This document shows positions 1-10,282 of a stretch of 64,000 nucleotides of DNA, in pieces. This stretch comes from Pseudomonas tritici (GTDB lineage Bacteria; Pseudomonadota; Gammaproteobacteria; Pseudomonadales; Pseudomonadaceae). The translations under genes were made by a program, and so were the position numbers. The notes beneath the pieces were generated by a model, which saw only the letters and a list, made by a program, of their open reading frames with translations, was not told where the DNA came from and ran no database searches. The stretch is taken from assembly GCF_014268275.3 (NCBI RefSeq), contig NZ_CP077084.1:4774001-4838000 (forward strand), read 5' to 3'. Each line of letters opens with the position of its first letter. The first letter of the stretch is position 1.

Positions 1-715
<715 letters not shown>

Positions 716-763
716 TCAATATGTTAGTGCACGGATTCTACAGGCAACGCTTAAGATCAGGCC

Positions 764-1633
764 TCAGCGTTTCTGTGTCAGGGCGCGACGCTCGAACTCG
801 ACGATGCGCTGACGGTAATGTTCGATGGTCTGCGCAGTGAGGACGCTGCGCTGGTCGTCCTTGAGCTCGCCATTCAGTTCCTGGGACAGCTTGCGGGCTG
901 CGGCCACCATCACGTCGAATGCTTGTTTCGGGTGACGTGGGCCTGGCAGGCCAAGGAAGAAGCTCACTGCCGGGGTGCTGAACAGGTCGATATCGTCCAG
1001 GTCGAAAGTGCCCGGCTTGACCGCATTGGCCATGGAGAACAGTACTTCGCCGTTACCCGCCATGCTTTCGTGACGGTGGAAAATATCCATCTCGCCAAAA
1101 CGCAGGCCGCTTTCCAGGATGTTCTGCAGCAGGGCCGGGCCTTTGAAACCGGCGGCGTCGCGGCAGATCACGCTGATCACCAGCACTTCTTCGGCGGCGG
1201 GCTGGTCGTTGACCGATTGGCGCGGCGCGCTGGAGGTCTTGCCGACGTTTTCGTCCGGGAAATCATCGTCGCGGCTGCTGAAGCTCGGGCCTTCATCGAC
1301 GTCAAGGTTCAAGTCGCCCTGATGCGGCTCGGCAGCGCCGGTACTGGCGCGCTTGCCACGCTTGGACGACGGCTCGCGGGCTTCACGCAGCGGCGCGCTC
1401 ATCGACGGCAAGTCGTGCTCGTCCAACTGAGGTTCTTTATGGGTATCGAGCACACGGGGCGGCCCCAGCAGCTCGGCGGCACCGTCGTCGTCAGGCAAGT
1501 TGGACAGATTGCGGTCCAGACGAAATTTAAGCTTCCCCTTGCCACCGCGCATGCGGCGCCAGCCATCAAAAAGAATACCGGCAATGACAATGATGCCGAT
1601 GACGATCAGCCACTCGCGCAGACCGATTTCCAT
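764..1633 (-). CDS. zipA: Cell division protein ZipA
   Basis: Essential membrane anchor that tethers FtsZ to the inner membrane at the division site. The protein of 289 residues starts at MEIGLREW, which puts one transmembrane segment (about residues 5-22) right at the N-terminus, as in ZipA. The longer in-frame start 57 bases upstream would bury that anchor and was not chosen. A basic stretch ([12 protein letters not shown]) follows. A variable charged and proline-containing linker runs to about residue 145, and the C-terminal FtsZ-binding domain begins near [12 protein letters not shown]. It lies between smc and ligA in the same direction, about 260 bases after smc, so it may have its own promoter. 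Confidence 0.95.
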   Translation of the reverse strand: MEIGLREWLIVIGIIVIAGILFDGWRRMRGGKGKLKFRLDRNLSNLPDDDGAAELLGPPRVLDTHKEPQLDEHDLPSMSAPLREAREPSSKRGKRASTGAAEPHQGDLNLDVDEGPSFSSRDDDFPDENVGKTSSAPRQSVNDQPAAEEVLVISVICRDAAGFKGPALLQNILESGLRFGEMDIFHRHESMAGNGEVLFSMANAVKPGTFDLDDIDLFSTPAVSFFLGLPGPRHPKQAFDVMVAAARKLSQELNGELKDDQRSVLTAQTIEHYRQRIVEFERRALTQKR

Positions 1634-1892
1634 GTAATCCCGTGCCTCTAATAAAAAATGCTGAAAAATAAGGGGTTTAGCACTGTGCAAACCGCTTTAA
1701 AACGTGGCGCCAACTCTATGTTCTGACTGACGTTTTGCCCACGCAGATGAAAATTTGACATTAAACTAGCACGACCAAAGATAACTTTACACCGTCTGTC
1801 AAAATGGCTTGAACAAATATGTCCATTTGCCACTTTCGCCAGACCGGTAAAGCGTCTTACCGCACGCTATAAAAATTCTCCCCCGGCAGGGC
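1634..1892. other. Intergenic region between smc and zipA
   Basis: A 259-base gap, clearly richer in A and T than the flanking genes. It should carry the zipA promoter and the smc 3' end. No convincing gene, repeat or RNA was seen in it. Confidence 0.5.
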
Positions 1893-4800
1893 TCAAGACT
1901 CCACCAACGCCATCGCTTCTTCGACATCCACCGCTACCAAACGCGAGCAGCCGGGCTCATGCATCGTCACACCCATCAACTGATCCGCCATTTCCATGGC
2001 GATCTTATTGTGGGTGATATAGATGAACTGCACGGTCTGGGACATCTCTTTGACCAACCGCGCGTACCGTCCAACGTTAGCGTCATCCAGCGGGGCGTCA
2101 ACTTCATCAAGCATGCAGAACGGCGCCGGGTTCAACTTGAAGATGGCAAATACCAGGGCCAATGCGGTCAGGGCTTTCTCGCCGCCGGACAACAAATGGA
2201 TGGTGCTGTTCTTCTTGCCCGGAGGCCGCGCCATGATCGTTACCCCTGTATCGAGTAGATCTTCGCCCGTCAGTTCCAAGTAAGCGCTGCCACCGCCGAA
2301 AACTTTTGGGAATAACGCCTGTAAACCGGCATTAATCTGATCAAAGGTATCTTTGAAGCGGTTACGGGTTTCCTTGTCGATCTTGCGGATCACGTTTTCC
2401 AGGGTGTCCAGCGCTTCCACCAGGTCGGCGTTCTGGGCATCCAGATAACGTTTACGCTCGGATTGCTGCTGGTATTCGTCAATGGCCGCCAAGTTGATCG
2501 CGCCCAGTCGCTGGATACGCGCAGCAATGCGTTCGAGTTCTTCTTCGGCCTCTTTCTCGTTGGCCTGGGCGGTCAGGGTGTTGAGCACGCCGTGCAGGTC
2601 GTAGCCGTCTTCCAGCAATTGGTCTTGCAGGGTCTTGCGGCGCACGGTCAGGGCTTGCCATTCCATGCGCTGTTGCTCGAGCTGACCACGGATAAGCTGG
2701 GACTGCTGCTCGGCCTGGGTCCGGCGTTTTTCGGCGTCGCGCAATTCGCGGTCGGCGTCTTCCAGGGCGATCTGCGCGGTCTTGAGTTCTTCGTCGACGG
2801 TCATGCGCTTGTCGAGCAATTCTTCGAGCTTGAGGCGCAGCTCTTCCAACGGCGCTTCGCCCTCCTCCAGATTGAGGCTCAACTGCTCGCGCTTTTCGGT
2901 GAGGCGTTCCGATTGCATCTCCAGGCGCTCAAGGGCCTGAGCCGTGGAGTTGTGCTGGGCGCGCAGGGAGCCGAGGCGCACTGCCAATTGGTGGGCGTGG
3001 TCTTTGTGCTGGCGGGCTTCCTGGCGCACGCGGTCGAGGCGTTCGCGCAGGCTGTCGCGCTGGGCCAGCAGCAATTCACGTTGCTCGGTGTCGAGGGCCA
3101 TGCTGTCCAGGGCCTCCTGCAACTGCAGGCGCGCTTCGCCGATCTGCTCGTGTTCGAGCGCGCGTTGTTCGCCCATCTCGGCGACTTCTTCATCAAGACG
3201 GGTGCGGCGCAGGGTCAACTGTTCGGCCTTGGCTTTGCTCGCGGAGAGCTGGGCCTTGAGCTCGCCTTGCTGGCGCGCTTCGTCCTGCAACAGGCGGCGC
3301 AGGTGTTCGCGGCCGGTCTCTTGCTGGCGCTGGGTGGCGCGCAGGGTCTGCAGTTCGGTTTCCAGGCTTTCGAGAGTGGCTTCGCGTTCTTCGCGTTCGG
3401 CGCTCAGGTTGACGATTTCCTGGCCTCGGGCCAGGACGCCGCTTTCGGCTTCACTGGCACGGCGTACCCGCAGGAAATGGCGACCGACCCAGTAGCCGTC
3501 GCGGCTGATCAGGCTCTCGCCGACGCCAAGCTGGCCGCGCTGGGCCAAGGCCTGCTCAAGTGATTCAACCGGTTTGACCTGGCCCAGCCACGGCGACAGA
3601 TCAATTGCCGCTTCGACCTTGTCCAGCAAACTGCCCGGCACCCGCGTGCCATCGGCCGCAGGGCTGAGCAAGCGCAGATCACCCTGGGCAAAACCGGCCA
3701 GGTCGAAGCCGCCAAAATCATCCACCAGCACAGCCTGCAGGTCGGCGCCGAGCACGGTTTCCACCGCCAGCTCCCAACCCGCCTCGACCTTCAAGCCTTC
3801 CGCTAATCGCGGGCGTTCGGCCAAATGCTGCTCGCGCAACCATTCAGCCGTACCGGTGCCTGGGTCCAGGGCGGCTTGCTGCAAGGCCTCAAGGGAGGCC
3901 AAGCGCCCATTGAGCCGCTGCAAATCACCCTGGGCCTGCTGCTGCGCCTGGGTCGCCTGTTGCAATTGCTGACGCAATTGCTCCAGGCGCTCCACTTGCT
4001 GTTCTTCGCTGGCTTCCAGCTCCTCGAGCGTCATTTCGCTTTCGGCCAGTTGCTCGCTCAGCGCCATGATTGCCGCGTCTTCCGGGTCGGCGGCGAGCAA
4101 CACACGCTCTTCCTGCAGACGACGCTGGCGTTCGGCCAGGCGCTCCATGCTGGTTTCCAATTGCTGGATGCGCGACTGCTGCACCTCGGCCTGGCGACGC
4201 GGCTCGGCGGATTGCAGGTTGAAGGTGTCCCACTGCTCCTGCCAGCCGTGCATAGTGGTTTCGGCTTCTTCCAGAGCGGCAGCAGCCTCTTCGGCGGCGG
4301 CGCTGGTGATTTCCTGCTCGGGGGTGAGCATGTCCAGCTCTTCGCCAAGGGTCAGCAGCAACGTGCGGTCGTGGCCCAGGTGAGATTCTGTTTCCAGGCG
4401 CGCGCGCTCGGCTTCCTTCAAGTCATCCTGCAATTGGCGCAAGCGCTGCTGGCCGTGCTGGATGCTCTGCTCGACGCGAGCAATATCGCCGCCCACCGAA
4501 TAGAAGCGGCCCTGCACCAGATTGAAGCGCTCGGACAGGTCGTGGTGCCCATCACGCAGGCGTTCGATGCTGGCGTCGGCATTGCGCTGCTCGGCCACCA
4601 GCGCTTCAAAACTGATTTCCTGGGTGCCAATGATCGCTTCGCGCTGGCCAACCTGGTCATTCAGCGCTTGCCAACGCAGGGCCGACAGTTGTGCCTTGAG
4701 CTGGCGCTCTTCGCCCTTGTATTCCTGGTACTTCTCGGCGGCCTGGGCCTGGCGGTGCAGGCGCTCCAACTGGCGCTCCAGCTCTTCGCGCAGGTCGGTC

Positions 4801-5381
4801 AGGCGGGCGAGGTTCTCGTGGGTACGGCGGATGCGGTTTTCGGTCTCGCGGCGGCGCTCCTTGTACTTGGAGATGCCGGCCGCTTCCTCGATAAAGTTAC
4901 GCAGGTCTTCGGGCTTGGCTTCGATCAGCTTGGAGATCATGCCCTGCTCGATGATCGAGTAGCTGCGCGGGCCCAAGCCTGTGCCGAGGAAAATATCGGT
5001 GATGTCCCGACGGCGACACTTGGTGCCGTTGAGGAAGTAACTGTTCTGGCTGTCGCGCGTCACTTTGCGGCGGATCGAGATTTCGGCGTAGGCCGCGTAC
5101 TCGCCGACCAAGGTGCCGTCGGAGTTGTCAAATACCAGTTCGATGCTGGCCTGGCTGACGGGCTTGCGGCTGGTGGAACCGTTGAAGATGACGTCGGTCA
5201 TCGATTCGCCGCGCAGGTTTTTTGCCGAGCTCTCGCCCATCACCCAGCGTACGGCGTCGATGATGTTCGACTTGCCGCAACCATTGGGCCCGACCACCGC
5301 CGCCATATTACTGGGGAAGTTCACCGTGGTCGGGTCGACGAAGGATTTGAACCCCGCCAGTTTGATGCACTTGAGCCGCAC
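1893..5381 (-). CDS. smc: Chromosome segregation protein SMC
   Basis: Condensin-type ATPase that organises and segregates the chromosome. It has 1162 residues, the normal SMC length. Walker A is GPNGCGKSN at residues 31-39. Long heptad-rich coiled coils (many Gln, Glu, Arg, Leu) flank a hinge at about residues 510-640. The ABC signature LSGGEKAL starts near residue 1064, and Walker B with the catalytic glutamate (MLDEVDAP) lies near 1090. The start ATG sits three bases after the stop of the upstream GntR gene, so the two are probably co-transcribed. Codon bias produces very long open frames on the opposite strand, which are shadows. Confidence 0.97.
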   Translation of the reverse strand: MRLKCIKLAGFKSFVDPTTVNFPSNMAAVVGPNGCGKSNIIDAVRWVMGESSAKNLRGESMTDVIFNGSTSRKPVSQASIELVFDNSDGTLVGEYAAYAEISIRRKVTRDSQNSYFLNGTKCRRRDITDIFLGTGLGPRSYSIIEQGMISKLIEAKPEDLRNFIEEAAGISKYKERRRETENRIRRTHENLARLTDLREELERQLERLHRQAQAAEKYQEYKGEERQLKAQLSALRWQALNDQVGQREAIIGTQEISFEALVAEQRNADASIERLRDGHHDLSERFNLVQGRFYSVGGDIARVEQSIQHGQQRLRQLQDDLKEAERARLETESHLGHDRTLLLTLGEELDMLTPEQEITSAAAEEAAAALEEAETTMHGWQEQWDTFNLQSAEPRRQAEVQQSRIQQLETSMERLAERQRRLQEERVLLAADPEDAAIMALSEQLAESEMTLEELEASEEQQVERLEQLRQQLQQATQAQQQAQGDLQRLNGRLASLEALQQAALDPGTGTAEWLREQHLAERPRLAEGLKVEAGWELAVETVLGADLQAVLVDDFGGFDLAGFAQGDLRLLSPAADGTRVPGSLLDKVEAAIDLSPWLGQVKPVESLEQALAQRGQLGVGESLISRDGYWVGRHFLRVRRASEAESGVLARGQEIVNLSAEREEREATLESLETELQTLRATQRQQETGREHLRRLLQDEARQQGELKAQLSASKAKAEQLTLRRTRLDEEVAEMGEQRALEHEQIGEARLQLQEALDSMALDTEQRELLLAQRDSLRERLDRVRQEARQHKDHAHQLAVRLGSLRAQHNSTAQALERLEMQSERLTEKREQLSLNLEEGEAPLEELRLKLEELLDKRMTVDEELKTAQIALEDADRELRDAEKRRTQAEQQSQLIRGQLEQQRMEWQALTVRRKTLQDQLLEDGYDLHGVLNTLTAQANEKEAEEELERIAARIQRLGAINLAAIDEYQQQSERKRYLDAQNADLVEALDTLENVIRKIDKETRNRFKDTFDQINAGLQALFPKVFGGGSAYLELTGEDLLDTGVTIMARPPGKKNSTIHLLSGGEKALTALALVFAIFKLNPAPFCMLDEVDAPLDDANVGRYARLVKEMSQTVQFIYITHNKIAMEMADQLMGVTMHEPGCSRLVAVDVEEAMALVES

Positions 5382-5383
5382 GT

Positions 5384-6043
5384 TTAGGCGTCCGCCAACG
5401 CGGCGATGACCAGCGATGAACTGCGCTGGCAGTAGGCCGACAGCACCAGGCGAATCTGCACCAGGTCACGGGCCAGTACAGCGGCGAGCAGTTGTTCGAA
5501 CAGGGCCAGGTACTCGCTCATGGACGCCTTGCGTTGATCCAGGGCCAGGTAATAGGCACGGTTCATCGCTGGCTGCAGGTTCTCGACGGTTTCCTGCAAA
5601 TAGGGGTTGTTGGCGAAGGGGTACGCGGCGCGCATGACATTGAAGCTTTCTTCAACGAAGGCGCGGATGTCCTCGCGCTCATAGCTGACCTGCAGGCGCT
5701 GCTGTATTTGCAGAAACGGCGCCATGTCGACCTGGCTTTGCCAGCCTTCGGCAACCGCATTGCCGAGCAGGATGTACATCTCGCCCATTAACGTACACAG
5801 GCTCTGCACCTTGTGCGCGGTGAGTTCGGTGACGTGGGCGCCACGGCGCGGCAGGATCGCGATCAGGTGGCGACGTTCGAGGATCAACAAGGCTTCACGC
5901 ACGGAACCACGGCTGACATTGAGTGCCAGCGTGACCTTTTGCTCCTGGATCCGCTCCCCAGGCTTGAGATCGCCGCGAATGATGCGTTCGGCGAGGTGGT
6001 GAGCGATTTGCTCGGCGAGACTGTCCGGCGCCTTGAACGTCAT
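5384..6043 (-). CDS. GntR-family (FadR/FCD-type) transcriptional regulator
   Basis: A 219-residue regulator with an N-terminal winged helix (about residues 8-75, with SRGSVREALLIL as recognition region) and an all-helical C-terminal ligand domain of the FCD kind. The ribosome site AAGGGA lies just before the ATG. It is divergent from xdhA across a 280-base gap that holds two similar TGACC/GGTCA dyads, one overlapping the probable xdhA promoter. By position it is therefore the likely regulator of the purine operon; the ligand is unknown. It ends three bases before smc, an odd pairing that could tie smc expression to this promoter. Confidence 0.9.
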   Translation of the reverse strand: MTFKAPDSLAEQIAHHLAERIIRGDLKPGERIQEQKVTLALNVSRGSVREALLILERRHLIAILPRRGAHVTELTAHKVQSLCTLMGEMYILLGNAVAEGWQSQVDMAPFLQIQQRLQVSYEREDIRAFVEESFNVMRAAYPFANNPYLQETVENLQPAMNRAYYLALDQRKASMSEYLALFEQLLAAVLARDLVQIRLVLSAYCQRSSSLVIAALADA

Positions 6044-6227
6044 GTTTTCCCTTCAAAATCTTCTATCAATACAAGCGCGGCAGTGTAGCGCATTGGCCCG
6101 CTGATGGCGCTACGCCCACCGTGGCGAATTTGGCACGGAATAAGCAAAGATTGCAGTGCATAAGCCCGCAAAAACAACGGTTCCAGAAGACTGGACCATA
6201 ATTGAACGTGTTGCGATCGCATTTTCT

Positions 6228-6278
6228 TGACCCTTAGGTCAGAAAACAATTGACCGAAAAGTCAGACATGACTAGATT
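6228..6278 (+). promoter_or_regulatory. Probable xdhA promoter with two regulator-type dyads
   Basis: TTGACC (6250-6255) and TAGATT (6273-6278) are separated by 17 bases, a good sigma-70-type promoter pointing to xdhA. A perfect dyad TGACC-CTTA-GGTCA occupies 6228-6241. A related, weaker copy TGACCGAAAAGTCA occupies 6251-6264, so its left half covers the -35 box. The copies are 23 bases apart start to start. The divergent GntR gene is the obvious candidate protein. Seen in sequence; binding is inferred. Confidence 0.5.
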
Positions 6279-6323
6279 CGGCGCAAAGCGGTTAACAACA
6301 ATAATGAGTCTGCGAGGCCTTCC

Positions 6324-7772
6324 GTGATCCAGTTTTTACTTAACCAGGAACTCCGTAGCGAGCACGCCCTGGACCCCAACCTGACTGTGCTCAACTATCT
6401 GCGCGAGCATGTGGGCAAATCCGGCACCAAGGAAGGCTGCGCCAGCGGCGATTGCGGTGCCTGCACCGTGGTGGTCGGCGAACTGCACACGGACGATCAA
6501 GGCGCCGAGCAGATCCGTTATCGCAGCCTCAACTCCTGCCTGACCTTTGTCTCGTCCCTGCACGGCAAACAACTGATCAGCGTCGAAGACCTCAAGCACC
6601 AAGGCCAACTGCACAGCGTGCAACAGGCCATGGTCGAGTGCCACGGTTCACAATGCGGCTTTTGCACCCCCGGTTTTGTGATGTCATTGTTTGCCCTGCA
6701 AAAGAACAGCGACGCCCCCGACAGCCAGAAAGCCCATGAAGCCCTGGCCGGCAACCTGTGCCGCTGCACCGGTTATCGCCCGATTCTCGCGGCCGCCGAA
6801 CAGGCTTGCTGCAACAAACCCCAGGATCAGTTCGACAGCCGCCAGGCCGACACCATCGCCCGCCTCAAAGCCATTGCGCCGACACAAACCGGTGAACTCA
6901 ACAGCGGCGACAAACGTTGCCTGGTGCCGTTGACCGTTGCCGATCTGGCCGACCTCTACGATGCTTATCCCCAAGCGCGCTTGCTGGCCGGCGGCACCGA
7001 CCTGGCGCTGGAAGTCACCCAGTTCCACCGCACGCTGCCGGTGATGATCTACGTCGGCAACATTGAAGAAATGAAGCGCATCGAAGAGTTCGACGACCGC
7101 CTGGAAATCGGCGCGGCCACCGCCCTCTCCGATTGCTACGCCGCGTTGAACGCGGAATACCCGGACTTTGGCGAACTGCTGCATCGCTTCGCCTCTCTGC
7201 AAATCCGCAACCAGGGCACCCTGGGCGGCAATATCGGCAATGCGTCGCCGATTGGTGATTCGCCACCGCTGCTGATCGCCCTCGGCGCGCAGATCGTGCT
7301 GTGCAAGGGCGAAACCCGCCGCACCCTGGCGCTTGAAGATTACTTCATCGATTACCGCGTCACCGCGCGCCAGGACAGCGAGTTCATCGAGAAAATCATC
7401 GTGCCGAAGGGCCACGCGCTGTTCCGCGCCTACAAGGTTTCCAAGCGCCTGGACGATGACATTTCCGCCGTGTGCGCCGCGTTCAACTTGAAGATTGAAA
7501 ACGGTGTGATCAGCAACGCCCGCGTCGCCTTCGGCGGCATGGCTGCTACGCCAAAACGCGCAAAAAACTGCGAGACGGTATTGCTCGGCGCCACCTGGAA
7601 CTCGACCACCGTCGAACAAGCCTGCGCCGCCCTGGCCGAGGATTTCACCCCGCTGTCAGACTTCCGCGCCAGCAAGGAATATCGCCTGCTCAGCGCGCAG
7701 AACCTGCTGCGCAAATACTTCATCGAACTGCAAACGCCGCACATCGAGACTCGGGTGACCGCTTATGTCTAA
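6324..7772 (+). CDS. xdhA: Xanthine dehydrogenase small subunit XdhA (2Fe-2S/FAD)
   Basis: Electron-transfer subunit of xanthine dehydrogenase, which oxidises hypoxanthine and xanthine to urate. The protein has 482 residues. The first [2Fe-2S] cluster ligands are C39, C44, C47 and C72; the second cluster is CGFC (111-114) plus CRC (146-148). The FAD domain follows, with LLAGGTDLAL and the GNIGNASPIGDSPP loop, and ends with the CO-dehydrogenase-flavoprotein C-terminal domain. All ligands are present, so the enzyme looks active. Its stop overlaps the xdhB start by eight bases, indicating translational coupling. Confidence 0.97.
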   Translation: MIQFLLNQELRSEHALDPNLTVLNYLREHVGKSGTKEGCASGDCGACTVVVGELHTDDQGAEQIRYRSLNSCLTFVSSLHGKQLISVEDLKHQGQLHSVQQAMVECHGSQCGFCTPGFVMSLFALQKNSDAPDSQKAHEALAGNLCRCTGYRPILAAAEQACCNKPQDQFDSRQADTIARLKAIAPTQTGELNSGDKRCLVPLTVADLADLYDAYPQARLLAGGTDLALEVTQFHRTLPVMIYVGNIEEMKRIEEFDDRLEIGAATALSDCYAALNAEYPDFGELLHRFASLQIRNQGTLGGNIGNASPIGDSPPLLIALGAQIVLCKGETRRTLALEDYFIDYRVTARQDSEFIEKIIVPKGHALFRAYKVSKRLDDDISAVCAAFNLKIENGVISNARVAFGGMAATPKRAKNCETVLLGATWNSTTVEQACAALAEDFTPLSDFRASKEYRLLSAQNLLRKYFIELQTPHIETRVTAYV

Positions 7773-10164
7773 CCATCACGCCGTCGTTAAAACCCAAGCC
7801 GAACTTGCCGAGCTGTTCGCCCAGGACCTCACCTCTGGCGTGGGCCGCAGCGTCAAGCATGACAGCGCCGCCAAGCACGTCAGCGGTGAAGCGCAATACA
7901 TCGATGACCGCCTTGAATTCCCCAACCAATTGCACCTGTATGCGCGCATGTCCGACCGTGCCCACGCGCGGATCATCAGCATCGACACCGCACCCTGCTA
8001 TGCCTTTGAAGGCGTGCGCATTGTTATCACCCATGAAGACGTGCCGGGCCTGAAAGACATCGGCCCGCTGATGCCCGGCGATCCGTTGCTGGCGATTGAT
8101 ACGGTGCAGTACGTCGGCCAGGTTGTACTCGCTGTGGCTGCCCGCGACCTGGACACCGCACGCAAAGCAGCGATGGCGGCGGTGATCGAATACGAAGACC
8201 TGAAACCGGTGCTGGATGTGGTCGAGGCGTTTCGCAAAAAACACTTCGTGCTCGACAGCCACACCCACCAGCGCGGTGATTCAGTCGGCGCATTGGCCAC
8301 GGCCAAAAACCGTATCCAGGGCACTCTTCATATCGGCGGCCAGGAACACTTCTACCTGGAAACCCAGATCTCGTCGGTGATGCCCACCGAAGACGGCGGC
8401 ATGATCGTCTATTGCTCTACGCAAAACCCCACCGAAGTGCAGAAACTGGTGGCCGAAGTACTCGACGTGTCGATGAACAAGATCGTCGTGGATATGCGCC
8501 GCATGGGCGGTGGTTTCGGCGGCAAGGAAACCCAGGCCGCAAGCCCGGCGTGCTTGTGCGCGGTGGTTGCACGCCTCACTGGCCAGCCGACCAAGATGCG
8601 CCTGCCGCGTGTGGAAGACATGCTGATGACCGGCAAGCGCCACCCCTTCTATATCGAATACGACGTCGGCTTCGACGACAGCGGTCGCCTGCACGGCATC
8701 AACCTGGAGCTGGCGGGTAACTGCGGCTGTTCGCCGGACCTGTCCAACTCGATTGTCGACCGTGCAATGTTCCACTCCGACAACGCGTATTACCTCGGCG
8801 ATGCCACGGTGAACGGCCATCGATGCAAGACCAACACTGCGTCCAACACCGCCTACCGTGGCTTCGGCGGCCCGCAAGGCATGGTCGCCATCGAGGAAGT
8901 GATGGACGCCATCGCCCGCCATTTGGCGCTCGACCCGCTGGCGGTGCGCAAGGCCAACTACTACGGCAAGACCGAGCGCAACGTCACCCACTACTACCAG
9001 ACCGTCGAGCACAACATGCTCGAAGAGATGACCGCCGAGCTTGAAGCCAGCAGCCAATACGCCGAGCGCCGCGAAGCGATTCGCCTGTACAACGCCAACA
9101 GCCCGATCCTGAAAAAAGGCCTGGCTCTGACGCCTGTGAAGTTCGGCATTTCGTTTACCGCCAGCTTTCTCAACCAGGCGGGTGCACTGATCCACATCTA
9201 TACCGACGGCAGCATCCACCTGAACCACGGCGGCACCGAGATGGGCCAGGGTTTGAACACCAAGGTCGCGCAGGTGGTGGCCGAGGTGTTCCAGGTGGAG
9301 ATCGACCGCGTACAGATCACCGCCACCAACACTGACAAAGTGCCCAACACCTCGCCGACCGCCGCCTCCAGCGGTGCTGACCTGAACGGTAAGGCCGCGC
9401 AGAACGCCGCCGAAACCATCAAGCAGCGCCTGGTGGAGTTTGCCGCACGCAAGTACGACGTGAGCGAGGCAGATGTGGAGTTCCACAACGGCCATGTGCG
9501 CGTGCGCGACCAGATCCTGACCTTTGAGGCGTTGATCCAGCAGGCGTATTTCGCCCAGGTTTCGCTGTCGAGCACCGGCTTCTACAAGACCCCGAAAATC
9601 TTCTACGACCGCAGCCAGTCACGCGGTCGGCCGTTCTACTACTTCGCGTTCGGCGCGGCCTGTTGCGAAGTGATCGTCGACACCCTGACCGGCGAATACA
9701 AGATGCTGCGCACCGACATCCTCCACGACGTCGGCGCCTCGCTGAACCCGGCCATCGACATCGGCCAGGTCGAAGGCGGCTTTATCCAGGGCATGGGCTG
9801 GCTGACCATGGAAGAGCTGGTGTGGAACAACAAGGGCAAGCTGATGACCAACGGCCCTGCCAGCTACAAGATCCCAGCCGTCGCGGACATGCCGCTGGAC
9901 CTGCGCGTCAAGCTGGTGGAAAACCGCAAGAACCCGGAAGACACGGTGTTCCATTCCAAGGCCGTGGGCGAGCCGCCGTTCATGCTCGGGATTGCTTCGT
10001 GGTGCGCGATCAAGGACGCGGTGGCGAGCCTGGGTGATTATCGCCATCAGCCGAAGATTGACGCACCGGCGACGCCGGAACGGGTGTTGTGGGGGTGTGA
10101 GCAGATGCGGCAGTTGCAGGCGGCGAAAGCCATTGAGACTGAAACCGATATGGCTTCGCTCTAG
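7765..10164 (+). CDS. xdhB: Xanthine dehydrogenase large (molybdopterin) subunit XdhB
   Basis: Catalytic subunit holding the molybdenum cofactor. It has 799 residues, the usual length of bacterial XdhB. Visible landmarks are the N-terminal a/b hammerhead region (KHVSGEAQYIDD), the cofactor-contact glycine runs (RMGGGFGGKE; GTEMGQGLNTK), and the catalytic glutamate in VGEPPFMLG, about E736. It overlaps xdhA by eight bases and is followed, after a 118-base gap containing a REPIN, by xdhC, which supplies the sulfurated cofactor. Confidence 0.97.
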   Translation: MSNHHAVVKTQAELAELFAQDLTSGVGRSVKHDSAAKHVSGEAQYIDDRLEFPNQLHLYARMSDRAHARIISIDTAPCYAFEGVRIVITHEDVPGLKDIGPLMPGDPLLAIDTVQYVGQVVLAVAARDLDTARKAAMAAVIEYEDLKPVLDVVEAFRKKHFVLDSHTHQRGDSVGALATAKNRIQGTLHIGGQEHFYLETQISSVMPTEDGGMIVYCSTQNPTEVQKLVAEVLDVSMNKIVVDMRRMGGGFGGKETQAASPACLCAVVARLTGQPTKMRLPRVEDMLMTGKRHPFYIEYDVGFDDSGRLHGINLELAGNCGCSPDLSNSIVDRAMFHSDNAYYLGDATVNGHRCKTNTASNTAYRGFGGPQGMVAIEEVMDAIARHLALDPLAVRKANYYGKTERNVTHYYQTVEHNMLEEMTAELEASSQYAERREAIRLYNANSPILKKGLALTPVKFGISFTASFLNQAGALIHIYTDGSIHLNHGGTEMGQGLNTKVAQVVAEVFQVEIDRVQITATNTDKVPNTSPTAASSGADLNGKAAQNAAETIKQRLVEFAARKYDVSEADVEFHNGHVRVRDQILTFEALIQQAYFAQVSLSSTGFYKTPKIFYDRSQSRGRPFYYFAFGAACCEVIVDTLTGEYKMLRTDILHDVGASLNPAIDIGQVEGGFIQGMGWLTMEELVWNNKGKLMTNGPASYKIPAVADMPLDLRVKLVENRKNPEDTVFHSKAVGEPPFMLGIASWCAIKDAVASLGDYRHQPKIDAPATPERVLWGCEQMRQLQAAKAIETETDMASL

Positions 10165-10167
10165 ACC

Positions 10168-10260
10168 GAGGCGCTGCCATCGCGGGCAAGCCCGGCTCCC
10201 ACATGTTGATCTGTGAACCCGATCAACTGTGGGAGCTGGCTTGCCTGCGATAGCGGCCTC
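10168..10260. repeat. REPIN (paired REP elements) between xdhB and xdhC
   Basis: Two inverted REP units: left arm around 10180-10205 (CGCGGGCAAGCCCGGCTCCC) and right arm around 10226-10250 (GTGGGAGCTGGCTTGCCTGC), with a short loop. The outer bases GAGGCGCT and AGCGGCCTC also pair. The same unit recurs near 41.6, 54.4 and 63.0 kb. In the transcript it would form a stem inside the xdh operon and could lower downstream expression or stabilise the upstream message. Confidence 0.85.
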
Positions 10261-10282
10261 ACAGACACCACTGGAGGTGACT

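Noticed and set aside
1648..1833. 61-codon frame between smc and zipA
   Set aside because: No ribosome site or similarity, and it overlaps the expected zipA promoter region.
3825..5387. Long open frame of 520 codons opposite smc
   Set aside because: It is antisense to a complete, motif-bearing SMC protein, is rich in Leu/Gln/Ala repeats expected from reading coiled-coil codons backwards, and has no recognisable domain.
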